43,708 nucleotides of DNA from Ophiobolus disseminans (lineage: Eukaryota; Ascomycota; Dothideomycetes; Pleosporales; Phaeosphaeriaceae), in contig MU006248.1 in the NCBI GenBank assembly GCA_010093685.1, positions 319,377-363,084 on the forward strand, in the 5' to 3' direction. Numbering within the stretch: the first letter of the stretch is position 1; each line of letters begins with the position of its first letter. Made by a program: the position numbers and the translations under genes. The notes under the pieces are model-generated. The model had not been told where the DNA came from, did not search any database, and saw nothing but the letters and a program-made list of their open reading frames with translations. Shown here one piece after another: positions 1 through 12,174 of the stretch.

Positions 1-2622
1 TCCCAGATCTTGACGGTCCTGTCTTCAGACGCCGACGCCAGCCGGGTTGAGTCGTGCGAGAAGGCCACAGAGGTGACATAATGGCTATGGCCCTCGAGCG
101 TCTGCAGGCAGGCACTCCAGCTATCGCTCATAGCTGGCCAAATTGTAATTCCTTCTGGCTTTTCATGCTGAAAGAGCTGTCTGGTGAGACTGCCTGTTGG
201 GCTAAACAACAGTGCAGACGCATAGGTTTGAAGAGGATAACTCTCAATAGCCTGTTTATAAGACATAACAAATCGCCGCGCATCATAAAGAAGCTGAGCA
301 AGCTGATCTTGGTTTTGCATGTCCTAGCTGTGTCAGCATACAAATACATTCTTTGTGTAAAGACACGCTTTCAAGATGTCATACCTGCACTAATGACCCC
401 AATCGCGCCATAGAGACTACACCTCTCTCTAGGTTCTTGCACAGACTCAGCCCTTCTAGCCAGTACAGATACTTCTTTCTTAGAAATTCATTAACTGCGC
501 CTAAAACTTGTAAACCGCCAGCACTGTTTGTTGAAGAGTTTGGTTTTGAATCACATAGATGGTTGATCCAGTAGACGCACGAGTAGCGTAGCACTGATAG
601 TGGGTCTAGGTCAGGCGTTTCAACGTTGTCGATGTGAAATCCTGGCGCTTCTAGGCTGTACATGTTCCGGTGCAATGTCCTAGACAGAATTGCTTTTGAC
701 TTTAAGAACATTGACCGATGGACAGCTTCAGTCCCATGTAGGAACACCTTATCAAGCGCCTTTGTGAAGAGAAAGTCCTTTGCAGACTGGTGCACAAAGT
801 AGATTGTGTCGTCTCGCAGTGTAAGGAACGATCCACATAGGCCGATGATCTCCCGCACTGGCTCCAGGTCAGCGACGTAATCAAGCTGTTCGACGAGTAC
901 GACTAGCTCAGCAACCGTGACGGGCCGATACAAGACTGCGGTTATGGCTAGTACCCGCAGACAGATCTCCGCGTCATCTGACTCGCATATCTGCTTCAGC
1001 ATCCGCATGTACAACGAGTTTAGCCCAGGTGGGAACAGTGCTAGCTTCTTTAGTACGTCCAGACTTGATTTCTTTTGCAGGTCCTGGCATACCAACGCAA
1101 CCCAGAGGAAGGTGTCGTTCGCGTTGGACGTCAAGTGCTGGAGCACGGCGTCTCGCACCTCTGGCTTGTAGCGCTTCTCTTGCGCCAGCTGACTCACTTT
1201 CTGTTGGATAAAGACTTTAACGGCCACTGCGACTGAATTGGCGTTCAGCTCAAGGCTTAGCCTCGTCTTATGCTCTGCAGTCTCTAGCTGATCCTCGATT
1301 GCTGCCCAGTTGCGACTAGACACAATCCACTTAATGCGAGAAGATATAGATGACTGCTTTGCAATAAAGCCAAGTAGCTTTGGCCTGTCGGTGACACATT
1401 CGTCTAGTGCATCAATAATCAGGTACGTAGTGCTTAAGCTCAAGTCCCGCAGCACGTTAGCAAATATCTCTGTTAAGGCGACCCAGGCATTTGTGTCCTC
1501 AAACAAGCTTTTGCCTGCGTGATCATACTTCTTGCGTATATGCAACACAAGCGATGGTTGCTGGTGCACAAGCATATATAGCAAGCCTCGTAGTACAGCA
1601 GTGGCGCTATTAATGCGCGAATCAGTTTCCTGGCAGAAGAAGTACGATAGCAGAGCAGCCTGAGGCACCAAACTTCGAAGCTCATCGATGACGCCGCAGA
1701 GCAACATTGTCTTTCCCTTGCCAGGGTCACCTTTCACCCATAGCAGTCGGCTGTCCGAGTGCAGTTGCCATTGCAGAAACGCAGCATTGTCAAGCACCCA
1801 GCGGTAGGAGTCTACCAGCAGACCGCCTTTCGTGTCCTCAATGCGCTTCTTGTCGTCGCGCGGATCCGTCTGGCGTATATCTTTGATACACGTATTCTGC
1901 TTCTCAACTTCATCTGCAATCCGTTTCATCGCTTCAGCTAGACTTTCACCATCAAACGGTGACAAACTAACTCCTAAGATGCCCATCAGGGAGTATGCGC
2001 GGTCCGTTAGGACTTTTGTTGTCCGATGTTCGTTCCACAAAATTCGATCATGCACACTAAAATCAGACAAGGGCACGCCTTGTAGTGCAGTGCTAGGTAT
2101 GTTGGTAATCTTGTGTATAGTTGACAAGAGCGATAGTTTGCTACCAAGCTTTTTCCCGTCCTTAGAGAAGAACTCTACTATCGATGGGGCAAGGAGCTCC
2201 TGTAGTGTCCATCCACGGGTGAACCACCTGCTTTGGCGAAAGGTAATCGACTCCGTAGCTCTACCAAAGTAGACCGCGGTCCCGGGAACATCGGATAAGT
2301 AGACGTAACATCTAGTTGCGTTGCGATACCAGCGAAACATGGACCGTATCGCTGACGAATGCTCAGCCTTGTTTGTCGTGTCAATGCAGCATGTGTCCAT
2401 CCAGAAGTACTGCAGTCCATCACGCCGTGCTTGGCCTCCGCAGAAGTGGATCTTGTTGTAGCCTGGCTTAGTCTCGGCATCGCCTGTTTCGAGGTCCGCA
2501 AAGGTCACCTCGTCCCCATCTTCTCCCCAGGTGTGTGAAAGTATCGCATAGGAAGGTGTTGCGTCATCGTTAAAGCTGTGGATACTGAGCTCTCCGCTTC
2601 TGCTGTACTGCAAGAGCCGCAT
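1..2622 (-). CDS. HET-NACHT-WD40 NLR-like protein (partial, continues past left edge)
   Basis: Fungal NOD-like receptor of the HNWD type, a family that includes heterokaryon-incompatibility genes. I take the ATG at 2622 (MRLLQYS), the usual family start; a longer reading begins only with GTG. Residues about 25-145 are a HET domain (YAILSHTW, WMDTCCID, RGWTLQELLAPS). A NACHT domain follows, with Walker A GDPGKGKT at about 298-305, Walker B LIIDALDEC at about 401-409 and a sensor-like WIVSSRNW at about 432. Exon 1 ends at 385. A 61-nt intron (384-324) has a GTATGA donor, a CTGAC branch-like site and a CTAG acceptor. Exon 2 (323-1) enters in phase with DMQNQDQLAQLL, then YASALLFSP and the first WD40 repeat (LEGHSHYVTSVAFSHDS, TVKIW). 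No stop or frameshift is visible. The remaining WD40 repeats lie outside the window. The domain order is read directly; a role in allorecognition is inferred from the family. Confidence 0.94.
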
Positions 2623-3453
2623 AGGTTCGGGTAGCTGTGTGGGATACACATGCGATGAGGATAGGACTTGAGGGGCTGAATTTGGTAGCCTAGTCGCGCA
2701 GGCGTCTACTGCTTGCTAGCTACTTTCGTGCTATCGATCGATGGTCAGCGTACACGCGAGCTAGGAGGATCGGAGGCGCGTCAAGGTGTCGCGAGCTGAC
2801 GCTGCCGGCTCCTTGCTGTGTTCGTGGTTTGGTGATGGGGCCAGAAGGAAGCCCCAGGCGGGGTAAATGCATGCGCAGTGCCGCTTGCAAGGCAGACCTG
2901 CGCTGTTAAAGCCACGCGCCACAGCTTGAGCATTTCAAGCATAGCGCAGGTGTACATTGCAGACCGCCAAGCGTTCGCAGTCTTGCTATGTCAGCGTTCT
3001 GAGTGCTCTCGCTAAACACGAAAGACTGGCACATCGAGCCAGAAGAACTCAGAGGGCACCTAAACAGAAGCTGCACGTCTGTTGATTGTAATAGTATCTT
3101 CTTGAATTAACTAGGTCTCGTGTAGGGGCTCCGAAGCAGCAAGCTTTGCTGCTGTAAGGGGCAGAGTAGGGGTTTGTTGTCGTTGCAGCTCCTGGGGCGT
3201 GGACAGTATACCTGGCAACATATCCAGAATTGCTGTAATTCTGCTATTTAAGCTTATTAAGAGGTAGAGATACGTTATAGGGATGTCTGTGAGTTTGTGT
3301 TATTCTATAAACTTGTTAGTTAACGGTGTAATGTGCATTGATAATGTTGTCGGTTCTGCGCGGAGGGATGTTCGACCCGCCGGGACGGACGTTAGTAGAC
3401 ATCAGGCGGCACGGGAGTGGGTGAAGTGAGAGAGGGGTCTCGTAATAGCTATA
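2623..3453. other. Intergenic, upstream of the NLR gene
   Basis: No supportable gene. It holds the presumed promoter of the minus-strand NLR gene on its left side and the end of the decayed recombinase on its right. I see no terminal repeats or RNA gene. Confidence 0.5.
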
Positions 3454-6250
3454 CTAAGCCGTATCTCCTTCTGCGCTCTGGCGCTGTAAGTTTTCAGGGT
3501 ACATGTCTGATCTCTTGCTATCAACAAGCCTGACACAAACTGCTCTCCCCCTACTATACTCGACTAGGTCGATTTCGGCGCTCTTAATATCCAATTTGGT
3601 GGCCTTGCGTTTTACTGTGGGCAGGCCGAATGGCAGTACGCCATGAACCAAGATTGCGTGGTCCTAGAAGACTTCTTTTGTGTTAAGGTGATTCTTGCAC
3701 CGCAGATGGGGACAATTAAGTGAGGTGCTATAGCTTTTTGCGAGATAGCTTGTCATGTGTTGGTGTAACACGTTGACATCATGGAACTGGGTGAACTTAT
3801 CTATCATAGGTTTCTGGTTGTCTCCAAGGCAGAACAGACAGTGTGCCGCTATCGCGACCACCCCACCAATGCGGAGAAGGCCACAGTAGTTGTTGAGGTG
3901 CGGGAAGTGGTCGAGTAATAAATGCTGGCGTCACACATTTCGCGAGGAGAGCACCAGATGTCGTGCTTGTAGCAATAATGTTGTCTGGTAGGTATAGTCT
4001 CCTCGTTAGGTACGGAATGTACCTCTGAAATGTGGTGAGCCAGACCAAACGCTTTCTCGAAATTGCCTTCACACAATTGCCATAGACACTGATGCGAGGA
4101 CATACGCTTAAGATGGTTGCTCACGTGGCAAAGTTACAATCGCTCCAGCGACACACTGCCAGCTGCTCAAAGTGGCGTGTCATGTCGTGTTTTGCTCGGG
4201 CTCTCCGTCGGGTACGGGTACAGCTAAGCAGGTGATCGTTCGTGCGTGCTGGACGAGATCTAAGTCGGTGAGCTACTGTCTGATCCTACACAGAGCGTTG
4301 ACTTACGTGTCAAGAAATTTACCACACACAACAGCAATTGTCTTCCTTACTTCCACTAATTTATACATGTATTGCTTCTTTGTTGGGTCGGCCATATCCG
4401 CCATTGGCTCAACAATACTTGCAAGAGAAAGCCCCTAAGGTTGTGTAGCAACTAGATACAGCAGCTTAATTATCTTTTGTCGACTAGGCTGAAACTTCAA
4501 CAGCGCTTTGAGATATCGAGACGTTGATCCTAGGTGGCTCGCTGACTCTAGCACTTCATCAAGCTCGTTTGACAAGGGGCTAGACGAAGTTGTTGAGGTT
4601 AAAACGTTGTCGCGACCTTGAAAGAAGGCCTTGCGCTGCTTCTAAAAAGCTTTCTTTTGGGACTGTCTTCTGGCGTGGTACTACTGTGCTGAGTTCTGCT
4701 TAGCTATAGACAAGACAGCAGGCTTAAAATGTTCCTTCTTTTCCTCTTCCTCTAAGTCGTCCTCTTCCGTTGTCTTACTGTCTTCTATATCTTCCGTCGA
4801 GGCTTGAGGGGGGTGGTTGATTCGCCTAGTACCCGGAGGCGCTGGCGCACCCAGGTCTCGGTTCTCCAGCATGGATATCGTCTCCTCGATCAACTCGAGC
4901 CTTTGAGGCCTTCTACAAACAATTGCTTAAGTGTTAATGTTTTAGATACTAGTTTTGTAATACTCGATTGTTGTGTCGGCCTTATGACTTATGCCCTTCA
5001 TTCTGTCTTTGGTCCCTAGTAATGCTACAGTAGTCAGCATAAAGTATAAAAAAAGAGTCGAACGTCGTACTGTCAAGTTGTTGCGCATACGATCTTCGGA
5101 AGCAATAGTCAGTAAGTGCCTCTGTACACCCGGCTCGCTGCCCTAAACCCTTTAAGGAAGTAATAAGAGCAATTATAAGTAAGGACCCAATTCGACGAAA
5201 CTTCGCCAGATGAGCTTATTGCTCGTATGACTGGGATGGCCATCATGTCTTGCTTGATTGGGTAGCAGACACGGCTGGAGGCTGGACTCGGCCGTCTGGC
5301 TTCCAGATCGTCGAAGGACTTTATGCCATCCAAAGCTCCATCTGCAAGGGCTAACGCAATGAAATGAGCAATTGGGCATATAGATCTATCATTGCGCTCC
5401 TCATAGAAGTGAAATTTAGGCATATGCTAGTTAGTTGTGTTCTGAACACGTTCCCGGAAGCTTACGAGTCTTTCTTATTCCTACGGTTGCCCTTCTAATT
5501 GCGTAGCTGTATTACCAGTTAATACTAACCCTTAAACGCTCCTATTATGCAACGTTTAAGGTAGAAGTCCTTGTAATGCAAGCCTTTGTTACTGTTTAAC
5601 CATGCGTCTGATTCAATCACTTCTCCTGGACGGGTGCCCAGAAACGTGTATAGGTTGGTGAGGAAGGCAAGCTGTATAAACCAGCGCGCATGTGGATGCT
5701 GATACTCATTGCAAGCCCATAAGAACCTGAGGAGATCTTGAGTAACTCCTACTGTTGCAATAGGCTTTGCGTACCTAGCACTTGTTATCTTCTTATTGCG
5801 CAACAGCTGCATAAGAGTAGTATTCAGCACTCTATTTTGTAAATTACTGTACTTGTAGTTTGTGTACATATTTACAGCTCGCTTAAGGGAAGAGAGGCGA
5901 TTTCCAAGAGTAACGTCCGTGACAGCTGCCTCAATTACGCCCAAACGGGTGTCTGCAAACCACTTGAGGAACATGTCCAGCTTGTACTCTAATAGTGCTC
6001 CAGACAGAAATGATTTGCCAGCGCTAGTCTCGTCCAATATTTGCTCAGCAAATCTTAGTTTTGTTAGACAGTCACCTGCTTGTTTCAACTTAGTAGCTTA
6101 CTCTTTCTATAGGCGGATAGTGTACCAAAAATCTTGCAGCCTGCCTAAATTCATTCCTTCCTTAAGTTCCGCAGTTGTAATGCGAGGAGGTGCATTCTCC
6201 CTCTATGCGCGCTCGCGCAGGTGTGTAAAGTCGGCTTTCTTAGTTTTTAG
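3454..6250 (-). pseudogene. Decayed DUF3435 tyrosine recombinase (Starship-captain/Crypton-like)
   Basis: The fragments read on the minus strand in the order of a DUF3435 protein. The N-terminal to core part (6088-5525) includes LLEYKLDMFLKWF and FLGTRPGEVIESDAW, whose Arg is in the position of the first catalytic Arg of tyrosine recombinases. A KGNRRNKKDS segment lies near 5490-5460. At 5423-5109 are FHFYEERND and CPIAHFIALALADGAL. Around 5100-4930 are YCFRRSYAQQLD and RDQRQNEGHK, like the RR and GH motifs near the active-site Tyr. An acidic stretch (4893-4681) and PSRQKIIKLLYLVATQP (about 4460) follow. The last part is zinc-finger-like: an N-terminal Cys/His segment at 4124-3849, then CLFCLGDNQKP, CPHLRCKNHLN and a final HAILVHG (3860-3600). 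Frame changes and stops separate nearly every block, so it is non-functional. The family match rests on several consecutive motifs; whether it was a true Starship captain is undecided. Confidence 0.84.
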
Positions 6251-8830
6251 GGGCATCGCGAGTTTCACCTGCACGGTTAGGACGGGACGACGAAGAAGAA
6301 AGACGTTTTGGATGCCAGCGAAGGAGTATATACTGGGCAGCCGCGACGCAGCCGCATTTAATCACGGACCATGTATCACTCCGTAAGGTCTGTTCTGCGG
6401 TGTGGCAATGAAGGGGCGCAAATGCCCTATTATGGCTTAGCGCCTTTTCTCCCAAAAACGGTTTCCCGGAAACGGGAAGGGGAATCATGGTTAAGGCACA
6501 ACAAACCACGGCGGATGGGACAAGAAACAGCAATGTCTCTTGGCTGCCGCCGTCAGTCAAGCTCGGCTAGGCACCACCGGCGTGAACTAGCGAAGCTGCT
6601 AGCATCAACCCCAGCTCCAAACTTTACACCAGTGATGATGATGAAGTCTCGAAGCTCCACGCGCTTCGCGAGGACGACGCTTGCCTGCGTCAAGATACAG
6701 GAGCCTTGCCGTACTTTACACTGACGACACTCCTAAATGGCGTATCACTGCCAACTGTCGACTTGCGTCCTACACGTCATGCCATACGCGCCCGTACAAA
6801 CGTTGTCCGAATCGCATCAATGTTCAGGACCACCTCGACGCACCCCGACTTGGCGCGCACCAACAACTACATCCCCTGGGCGAAGGCTATCGGGCCGTCA
6901 GTTACTCAGGACGACAATGACAAGAAGCCCGACACTCGCTCGAGCCGGCGCGTTTATGCAGCGACAAAGTATAGGCGCAACACTGAAGACATGCTTGGGC
7001 CAAGAGCCAGCTCAGAAAGAGAATGTCAGAGTCAAAGTGCCGACAGCAGCGCGGAAGACAGGCGTCGCGACGGTTACAGCAAACTTGGACGCTCCAGACC
7101 ACGCAGGATGCCGGGAGCGAGACCGATACGGGTAACAACCTCCAATTCAGAATTCGGAGAGCGCCAACACCCTTGGAGATGACGTGAGGACTGCCGAGGA
7201 CGACTATCTCTACAGCCAGCTCTTCGCGACACTCATCGTGAGTTTCCCTACACGATGCGAACTTACCATTGGACAAGCTACCAACGCTTCACGATGCACC
7301 TCATCCTCTACGCCGACACGTATCACGGGGAAATCATCACCGACGTTGAAGCCGAGCGCCGCGAGGACGCATAGTCCAAGGCGAAAGCCTCACCTCTACT
7401 CGCTCGACAAATTCAAGCAAAATGAGTCAAGGAACCCGCCTGGTAGCGCCCAATCGCCTGGCACCTCGCAGCGAATGCCCATGGAAGCAGCGAAGTCTTT
7501 GCTGTGGAGAAAACAGGCGCGCGATCAGCATATGTCACATTGGCGCTGTTGCCACTGGCTTCGATCTCGACGTCGTCAGGAATGAACTGGATCCTTACAC
7601 ACCGTACCTTACCCGCTATCCAACGTCCGCGGGACGGTCCAGACTTTGTCACGCCACGGCGGTGAGGACCTCAGCCCGGCGCACCAACGGACGGCGACCA
7701 GGCTGCATCCGTAAACCCCGTCCAAGAAAGATGCTCGCACTGCTGGGCAAAGGAAATTGGACCACCTCAAAACCCCCCAACTCAGCGCGCGCCCGAACCA
7801 GCAGCCAGCACCACCGCGCCTACCGCCGATGCCCTCGTCCCTCGAACCGCCGCCAAACCCTTCCACCGCATTCCTACCGTACCAAGCTGACCGCCCGTCG
7901 AAGCAGTCACAGGGAGCGCCGATACCAAGCTTCGGGCGGTACACACCCCTCGGCGAGCGAGAGCATGCACTGACACTGTGGCTGGCGGAGAACCGTAGCT
8001 GAACCTCGACCCTTTCGCATGAGACCTCGTGGTCGTTCTCAAGACAAGCAAGCACCTCGCTGAACCATTCTTGTCGCCTACCAAACACTAAGCAGAAGCA
8101 TACGCCAAAGTCCACACAGGAGGCCGGAGGGGGAGAATCGTCGGCTGCGAAAGTCAAGTTTGACCGCTCATGTCCAGGCGCGTGCTAAGTCAGCATCTCA
8201 AAATCTGGACGGTTCAGTCATCGACTCCGACTTTCATCGCAAGGGCAAGGCCTCAAGGTCCAAACAGTTCAGGCATTTACCCTCGGCCTAGCAGGCTGCT
8301 AGAAAGAGGATACAGCAAGACGCACCTTGACCTCACTCACGCAAAGCCGAGCCCAAGACCAGGATACGACAACCCACGACGAACGCCGTCAAGTCACTGG
8401 TCACCTAGCTTTGGCTGCACACTAAGGCTCCCCGCATCGTGCAACTCTTCTATTTCACAGTCCGCTCACTACTGCCGCGTCAAACACCATCACCGTTTGA
8501 GTTCACATCCACGCGCAGCACGAACGCGACGCGTGGCAAGAAGAGTAAGGCTCTTGGGGTGCGCACCATTTGAGGACTCTGGTACATGAGGAGGGCACGT
8601 ATAATGTCGTCAGCATGAAGGACAGCACAAACCACCGCATCCTGACCAGTACCCAGAGACAAACTTACACCCACATGCAATTGCAGCTTCCGGTTTTTGC
8701 ATGCGGCGCAGCTCTCATCCCACGCCAACCCCTGTCTCGCTTAGTACGACCCTTACTGTATCAGCTCTAGCTCATCACAGCACACTCAAAACACTGTTAT
8801 TCCTCTAGCCCTCACAGTTTGCCACAATAT
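6251..8830. other. Stretch without a supportable gene
   Basis: GC-rich DNA with many overlapping short open frames on both strands, none with a recognisable domain. A possible coding scrap lies near 7196-7380: YLYSQLFATLI is followed by a GTGAGT donor-like site at 7239, and an ATG frame starts at 7255 (MRTYHWTSYQRFTMHLILYA). It ends at TAG 7371-7373. It could be an eroded gene or element body, and I cannot name it. Confidence 0.3.
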
Positions 8831-9021
8831 TGACTAGACTGGAAACTTGAAGCGCAATTGTGTAAGTCTATAAACGGATGACTGCTTACAAGTAACCAGT
8901 TTGTGTTGTGTTGTGCTGTGGCGAACTAGACTTGTTGTAGCAAAGTCTGTAATAAGCGAGACAGGGGAGCGCGTGGGATGAAGGCTGAGCCGCATGCAAA
9001 AACCAGAAGCTGCAATTGCAT

Positions 9022-9206
9022 GAGGGAGCGCCGCAATACTCACCAAATTTACCTTCCCTCTGGATGGTTCCCTGGAACTGTGATCGACGCCAGTGGCCAT
9101 CGTACCCGCAGCTCAACCGAGCGTCATAAAAGAAGGAGAAGGAGGCCCTGGACAAGGAGTGCAAAGAAGCAAAGCAAAAGCAGCACGCCGAGGACAAGCT
9201 GAGGGA
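9022..9206 (-). repeat. Dispersed repeat, copy A (inverted relative to 34.7 kb)
   Basis: The reverse complement of this segment matches 34700-34883 almost base for base over about 185 bp. Shared blocks include CTTGTCCTCGGCGT and CTGCTTTTGCTTTGCTTCTT. On the plus strand one frame reads as a charged helix (EKEALDKECKEAKQKQ) that continues past the repeat edge into LSPRAVGELIPLIVKNGL. The repeat may therefore be a shared fragment of a coding mobile element. Confidence 0.8.
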
Positions 9207-9316
9207 GATGCGTGGGAAGGTGTTGAGCCCACGAGCGGTTGGCGAGCTTATCCCACTAATAGTCAAAAACGGGCTTGTGGTGTTCTTCTGGTTATAATTG
9301 TGATATCTTCCTCCAC

Positions 9317-9655
9317 ATGCATCTCGTTGCAGATAGCCCCAATGCCAGTAGTGTCCAGGTTACCATTCTCCAACTTGATGACCCAGCATTAATGACCAGT
9401 GTAGACAACGTTTTTGAAGGAGCTGTTTCCGATGTCTGGGTAATCGTCAATGACCTGTTTCTCGATGGCTTGAATGATCACTCTATGAACCTCCAACTCA
9501 ATCGCATTAGATTTGACGACGGGAACGCCAGCTCAGGCTTCATGGTCAGCAAGATCACCGGTGATGTAAAAATTAGCGACGTGGTCTTCGTCCGTGATAC
9601 AAAGCACGAACCTTCTCAAACCGAGGGTTTTCCGGGTTCTGCGTGCGCGTGCTAA
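9317..9655 (+). CDS. Hypothetical protein or gene fragment, 112 aa
   Basis: Open frame from the ATG at 9317 (MHLVADSPNASSVQVTILQL). Its composition is protein-like, rich in Val, Asp, Ile and Phe, with blocks such as VSDVWVIVNDLFLDGL and FMVSKITGDVKISDVVFV. No domain is recognised. It lies just right of dispersed repeat copy A and could belong to the same eroded element. There is no visible signal peptide, and the C-terminus (GSACAC) looks random, so the true end may be an intron or a break. Confidence 0.25.
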   Translation: MHLVADSPNASSVQVTILQLDDPALMTSVDNVFEGAVSDVWVIVNDLFLDGLNDHSMNLQLNRIRFDDGNASSGFMVSKITGDVKISDVVFVRDTKHEPSQTEGFPGSACAC

Positions 9656-10497
9656 CCAGCGACAACTTTATCCGTTTCAGCCACGGCTTGATGCTCTGCC
9701 TCCGTCTTCGGCTCGTCTTCCAGGTAGGGGTGGTTCGTACGGGCGTTCAGCCATAATCCAGCAGATGGTGGCTTCGCGGTAATGCCTGGTCAGACAGTCG
9801 CGAAAACCAAGAATATCGTCTATAGGTGCCAAGAGTCTAGTGCCAAGAGTCTAGTGTCAAGATTACATTGGCTCTTTTGTAACAGTTTGGGCTCTGCCCA
9901 GACCTACTCTAGTACGAGTTGGGATAGCTCATGTACGGTCATGTATATAAGCAGGTCTGCCCACCTCATATAGTCAATTTAGCGCAGTACTCCCCCTCTC
10001 CACACACCGTTACATCTTTTAACCTTCTCGGCGCAGCAGCAGCCACGTTTCGATGGTCATCATCGCAGTTTGATTGCTAAAAAATGTCAATTGTGTTTTA
10101 CCCACTTCAAGGTGTAAGAGGCACAGTTATGACGTAGCGACACGGTAAGCGATGAGAGTCGTTTCTAGGGTGTTGGGAGGAACTGGTTGAGCCAGGGCCT
10201 CATGTATGAGAACATACCTCGCCAGGACTCGAATGGGATCAAGCACCAAAGTGGGCAGAAGGGGTTGACCGAAGCCGTCATTTATGCTATACTTATTCTA
10301 CGCCTAATATTCCTGCGATTCGCCGCCTGTGTCATACCGGTTTATCTCGTCCCGGTGCGGGTACGGTAGGTTGCTGCTTCTCTTGTGGTTGGGCAAGATC
10401 TGAGGCCTTAGAAGGATGTTCTTGATCTCGCATGCTGATTCAAGGAAAAACTGTTTTCGATATCGAGAGTCCCGCTGATAAAGCTGATAGTGATCTT

Positions 10498-10746
10498 TTA
10501 GTACTCGGCGTACGAAGATTTGTTGGTGGGCAGATCGAACCACTTCCCATAGGAGCGGACGTCTTCCAAGAAAGAGCCTTCTTCGTCTACCTCGCGACAC
10601 AGGACACCAACAATAAGGATTGCCTGTGCGGGAACGATCATAGTGAAGCCTATGGAACCGATGGCTAGCCAGGAACCGCTGTTATGAACAACGTATTCAG
10701 GGTACAGTTGGCTAGGCGCTTGGTAATGCGTCGTAGGACAGCTCAT
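10498..10746 (-). pseudogene. Possible membrane-protein fragment, 82 aa
   Basis: The frame from the ATG at 10746 contains a hydrophobic segment (WLAIGSIGFTMIVPAQAILI) followed by CREVDEEGSFLEDVRSYGKW. A membrane span followed by R-x-x-x-E-E and L recalls the C-terminus of isoprenylcysteine methyltransferase or PEMT-like enzymes, but the expected following motif is absent. It is better treated as an unidentified fragment. Confidence 0.2.
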
Positions 10747-11400
10747 CTACCAGATCAATAGTGCAATCGACAAATCCATCCATTACTCCTAGATCTCCGC
10801 TCCAACTTTTTGGTTGACCTGAACGGCTCAATGGTTGGTAACCAAGTAATGCGCGTGCTCTAGTTCAGTTCCAGTTGAGCTTGTTTGCTGAAATTAAGTT
10901 GTACCTTAGTGCGGGAAGTTTAGGATAGCTTTAGTTATCTCAATAGTAATGTTTTAGGTGTGGATGTAAGGACATGTTAATGTACGATTTCTCCCGGGAA
11001 AAGCCTGAAATCGACTATCCACAACACGAGTTATGGCGCCAATAATCGTCTACCGTGCAGCAGCAGCACAGGATGGAAGCTGGCTAGCAGAGAATCTATC
11101 GACCTTAGTAGTCGTTCACACGAGGGAAGACGCTCGTGACCAAAACCCGAGATTTGCCTACTGACAGCCTCGTACCACACGACTTCAGATATCTATCACG
11201 ACCCGAGGATTCAGTGTCGCTCACGGCGTGGCAGACATTCGACTACGCTTTCAGTATCGTGGATGGCAGCAAGATACTACTTTTGTCATCCTCTCTGCCA
11301 TTCGATCATCCACTACGATCGCAGCCATCGACTAATCAAAGCAGATAGCAGATAAAACCCGTCAAAAATTGAATCGAAACTCTACCCATACCTTACATCT

Positions 11401-11760
11401 CTATTCGCACCTACCTTACCATTTACCCCAACTGTAATTCCAAAATACCACTCTATTTTCCCACCTTTGTACTTGCTCCGCCCCTCCACTCTTCCACCCA
11501 TACCTCAACATACCACTCCATTTCTTCTCACCTCTGAATTTGCCGCGATAATCTGCCCATCTACCTATCGGCACATCTAACCATGTCCAACGTACCAAGG
11601 CTTCCCGCCTCACTCTTTCTTCCAGCCCACACCGTCTACTCAACATATGCATCTTATTCCTCCCACTTAGCCCACCCTTCACCTCCAGCCCACCTTTCAT
11701 CTCTACCGAACCCCTTATCTCTCTGCTCCACTCCAATCCGCTCTACTTCCTTCATGTCAA
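11401..11760. other. G-poor, pyrimidine/A-rich strand-asymmetric tract
   Basis: I count 26 G in these 360 plus-strand bases, about 7 percent, against abundant C, T and A. Short blocks such as ATACCACTC and CCACCTTT recur loosely. No coding sense is convincing on either strand. Confidence 0.75.
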
Positions 11761-12174
11761 CCTATTCATGCGTCCATCTCTTGTTCCCAGCAGGCAGGCT
11801 ATCCATGTACACGAGTGAAGAACGGAGGCGGATCACCTAATTAGAGTTCAAAATATCGTAGCTCGCCGGGGTCCTTTACGCCGCCTAAAAGTTACGGCAG
11901 ACTTGCTGTACAACCCCTTTGTTGGCTCTTCTTACACTATTGTAGTAAGCCATCACTGTCATCATTGTCAGCGATATCGTCTTATAACTTGAGCAGCTCA
12001 CAAAACGCGCTGCGTCGCTTATTTTGTCTATTATGCATACCTATAAACACACCCTTTTCTTGCCATTGCTTTGCGTAATATCGACTCTGGAAACCGTAGC
12101 TATAGTATGTATCACTATGTTGCTACTACAAACACTCCCCATCTAATATGCTACTTTAGATCCCACCACTCCAT

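Larger units (their letters stand above)
9656..12174. other. Long stretch without a clear gene
   Basis: Mostly AT-moderate DNA. It contains a 14-bp tandem duplication near 9827-9854 (TGCCAAGAGTCTAG twice), a membrane-protein-like scrap at 10498-10746 and a strongly G-poor tract at 11401-11760, each listed separately. I see no tRNA or rRNA. Confidence 0.4.

Noticed and set aside
6706..8160. Possible retrotransposon body from overlapping long open frames
   Set aside because: No protease, reverse transcriptase, RNase H or integrase motif is visible in any frame and no terminal repeats were found.
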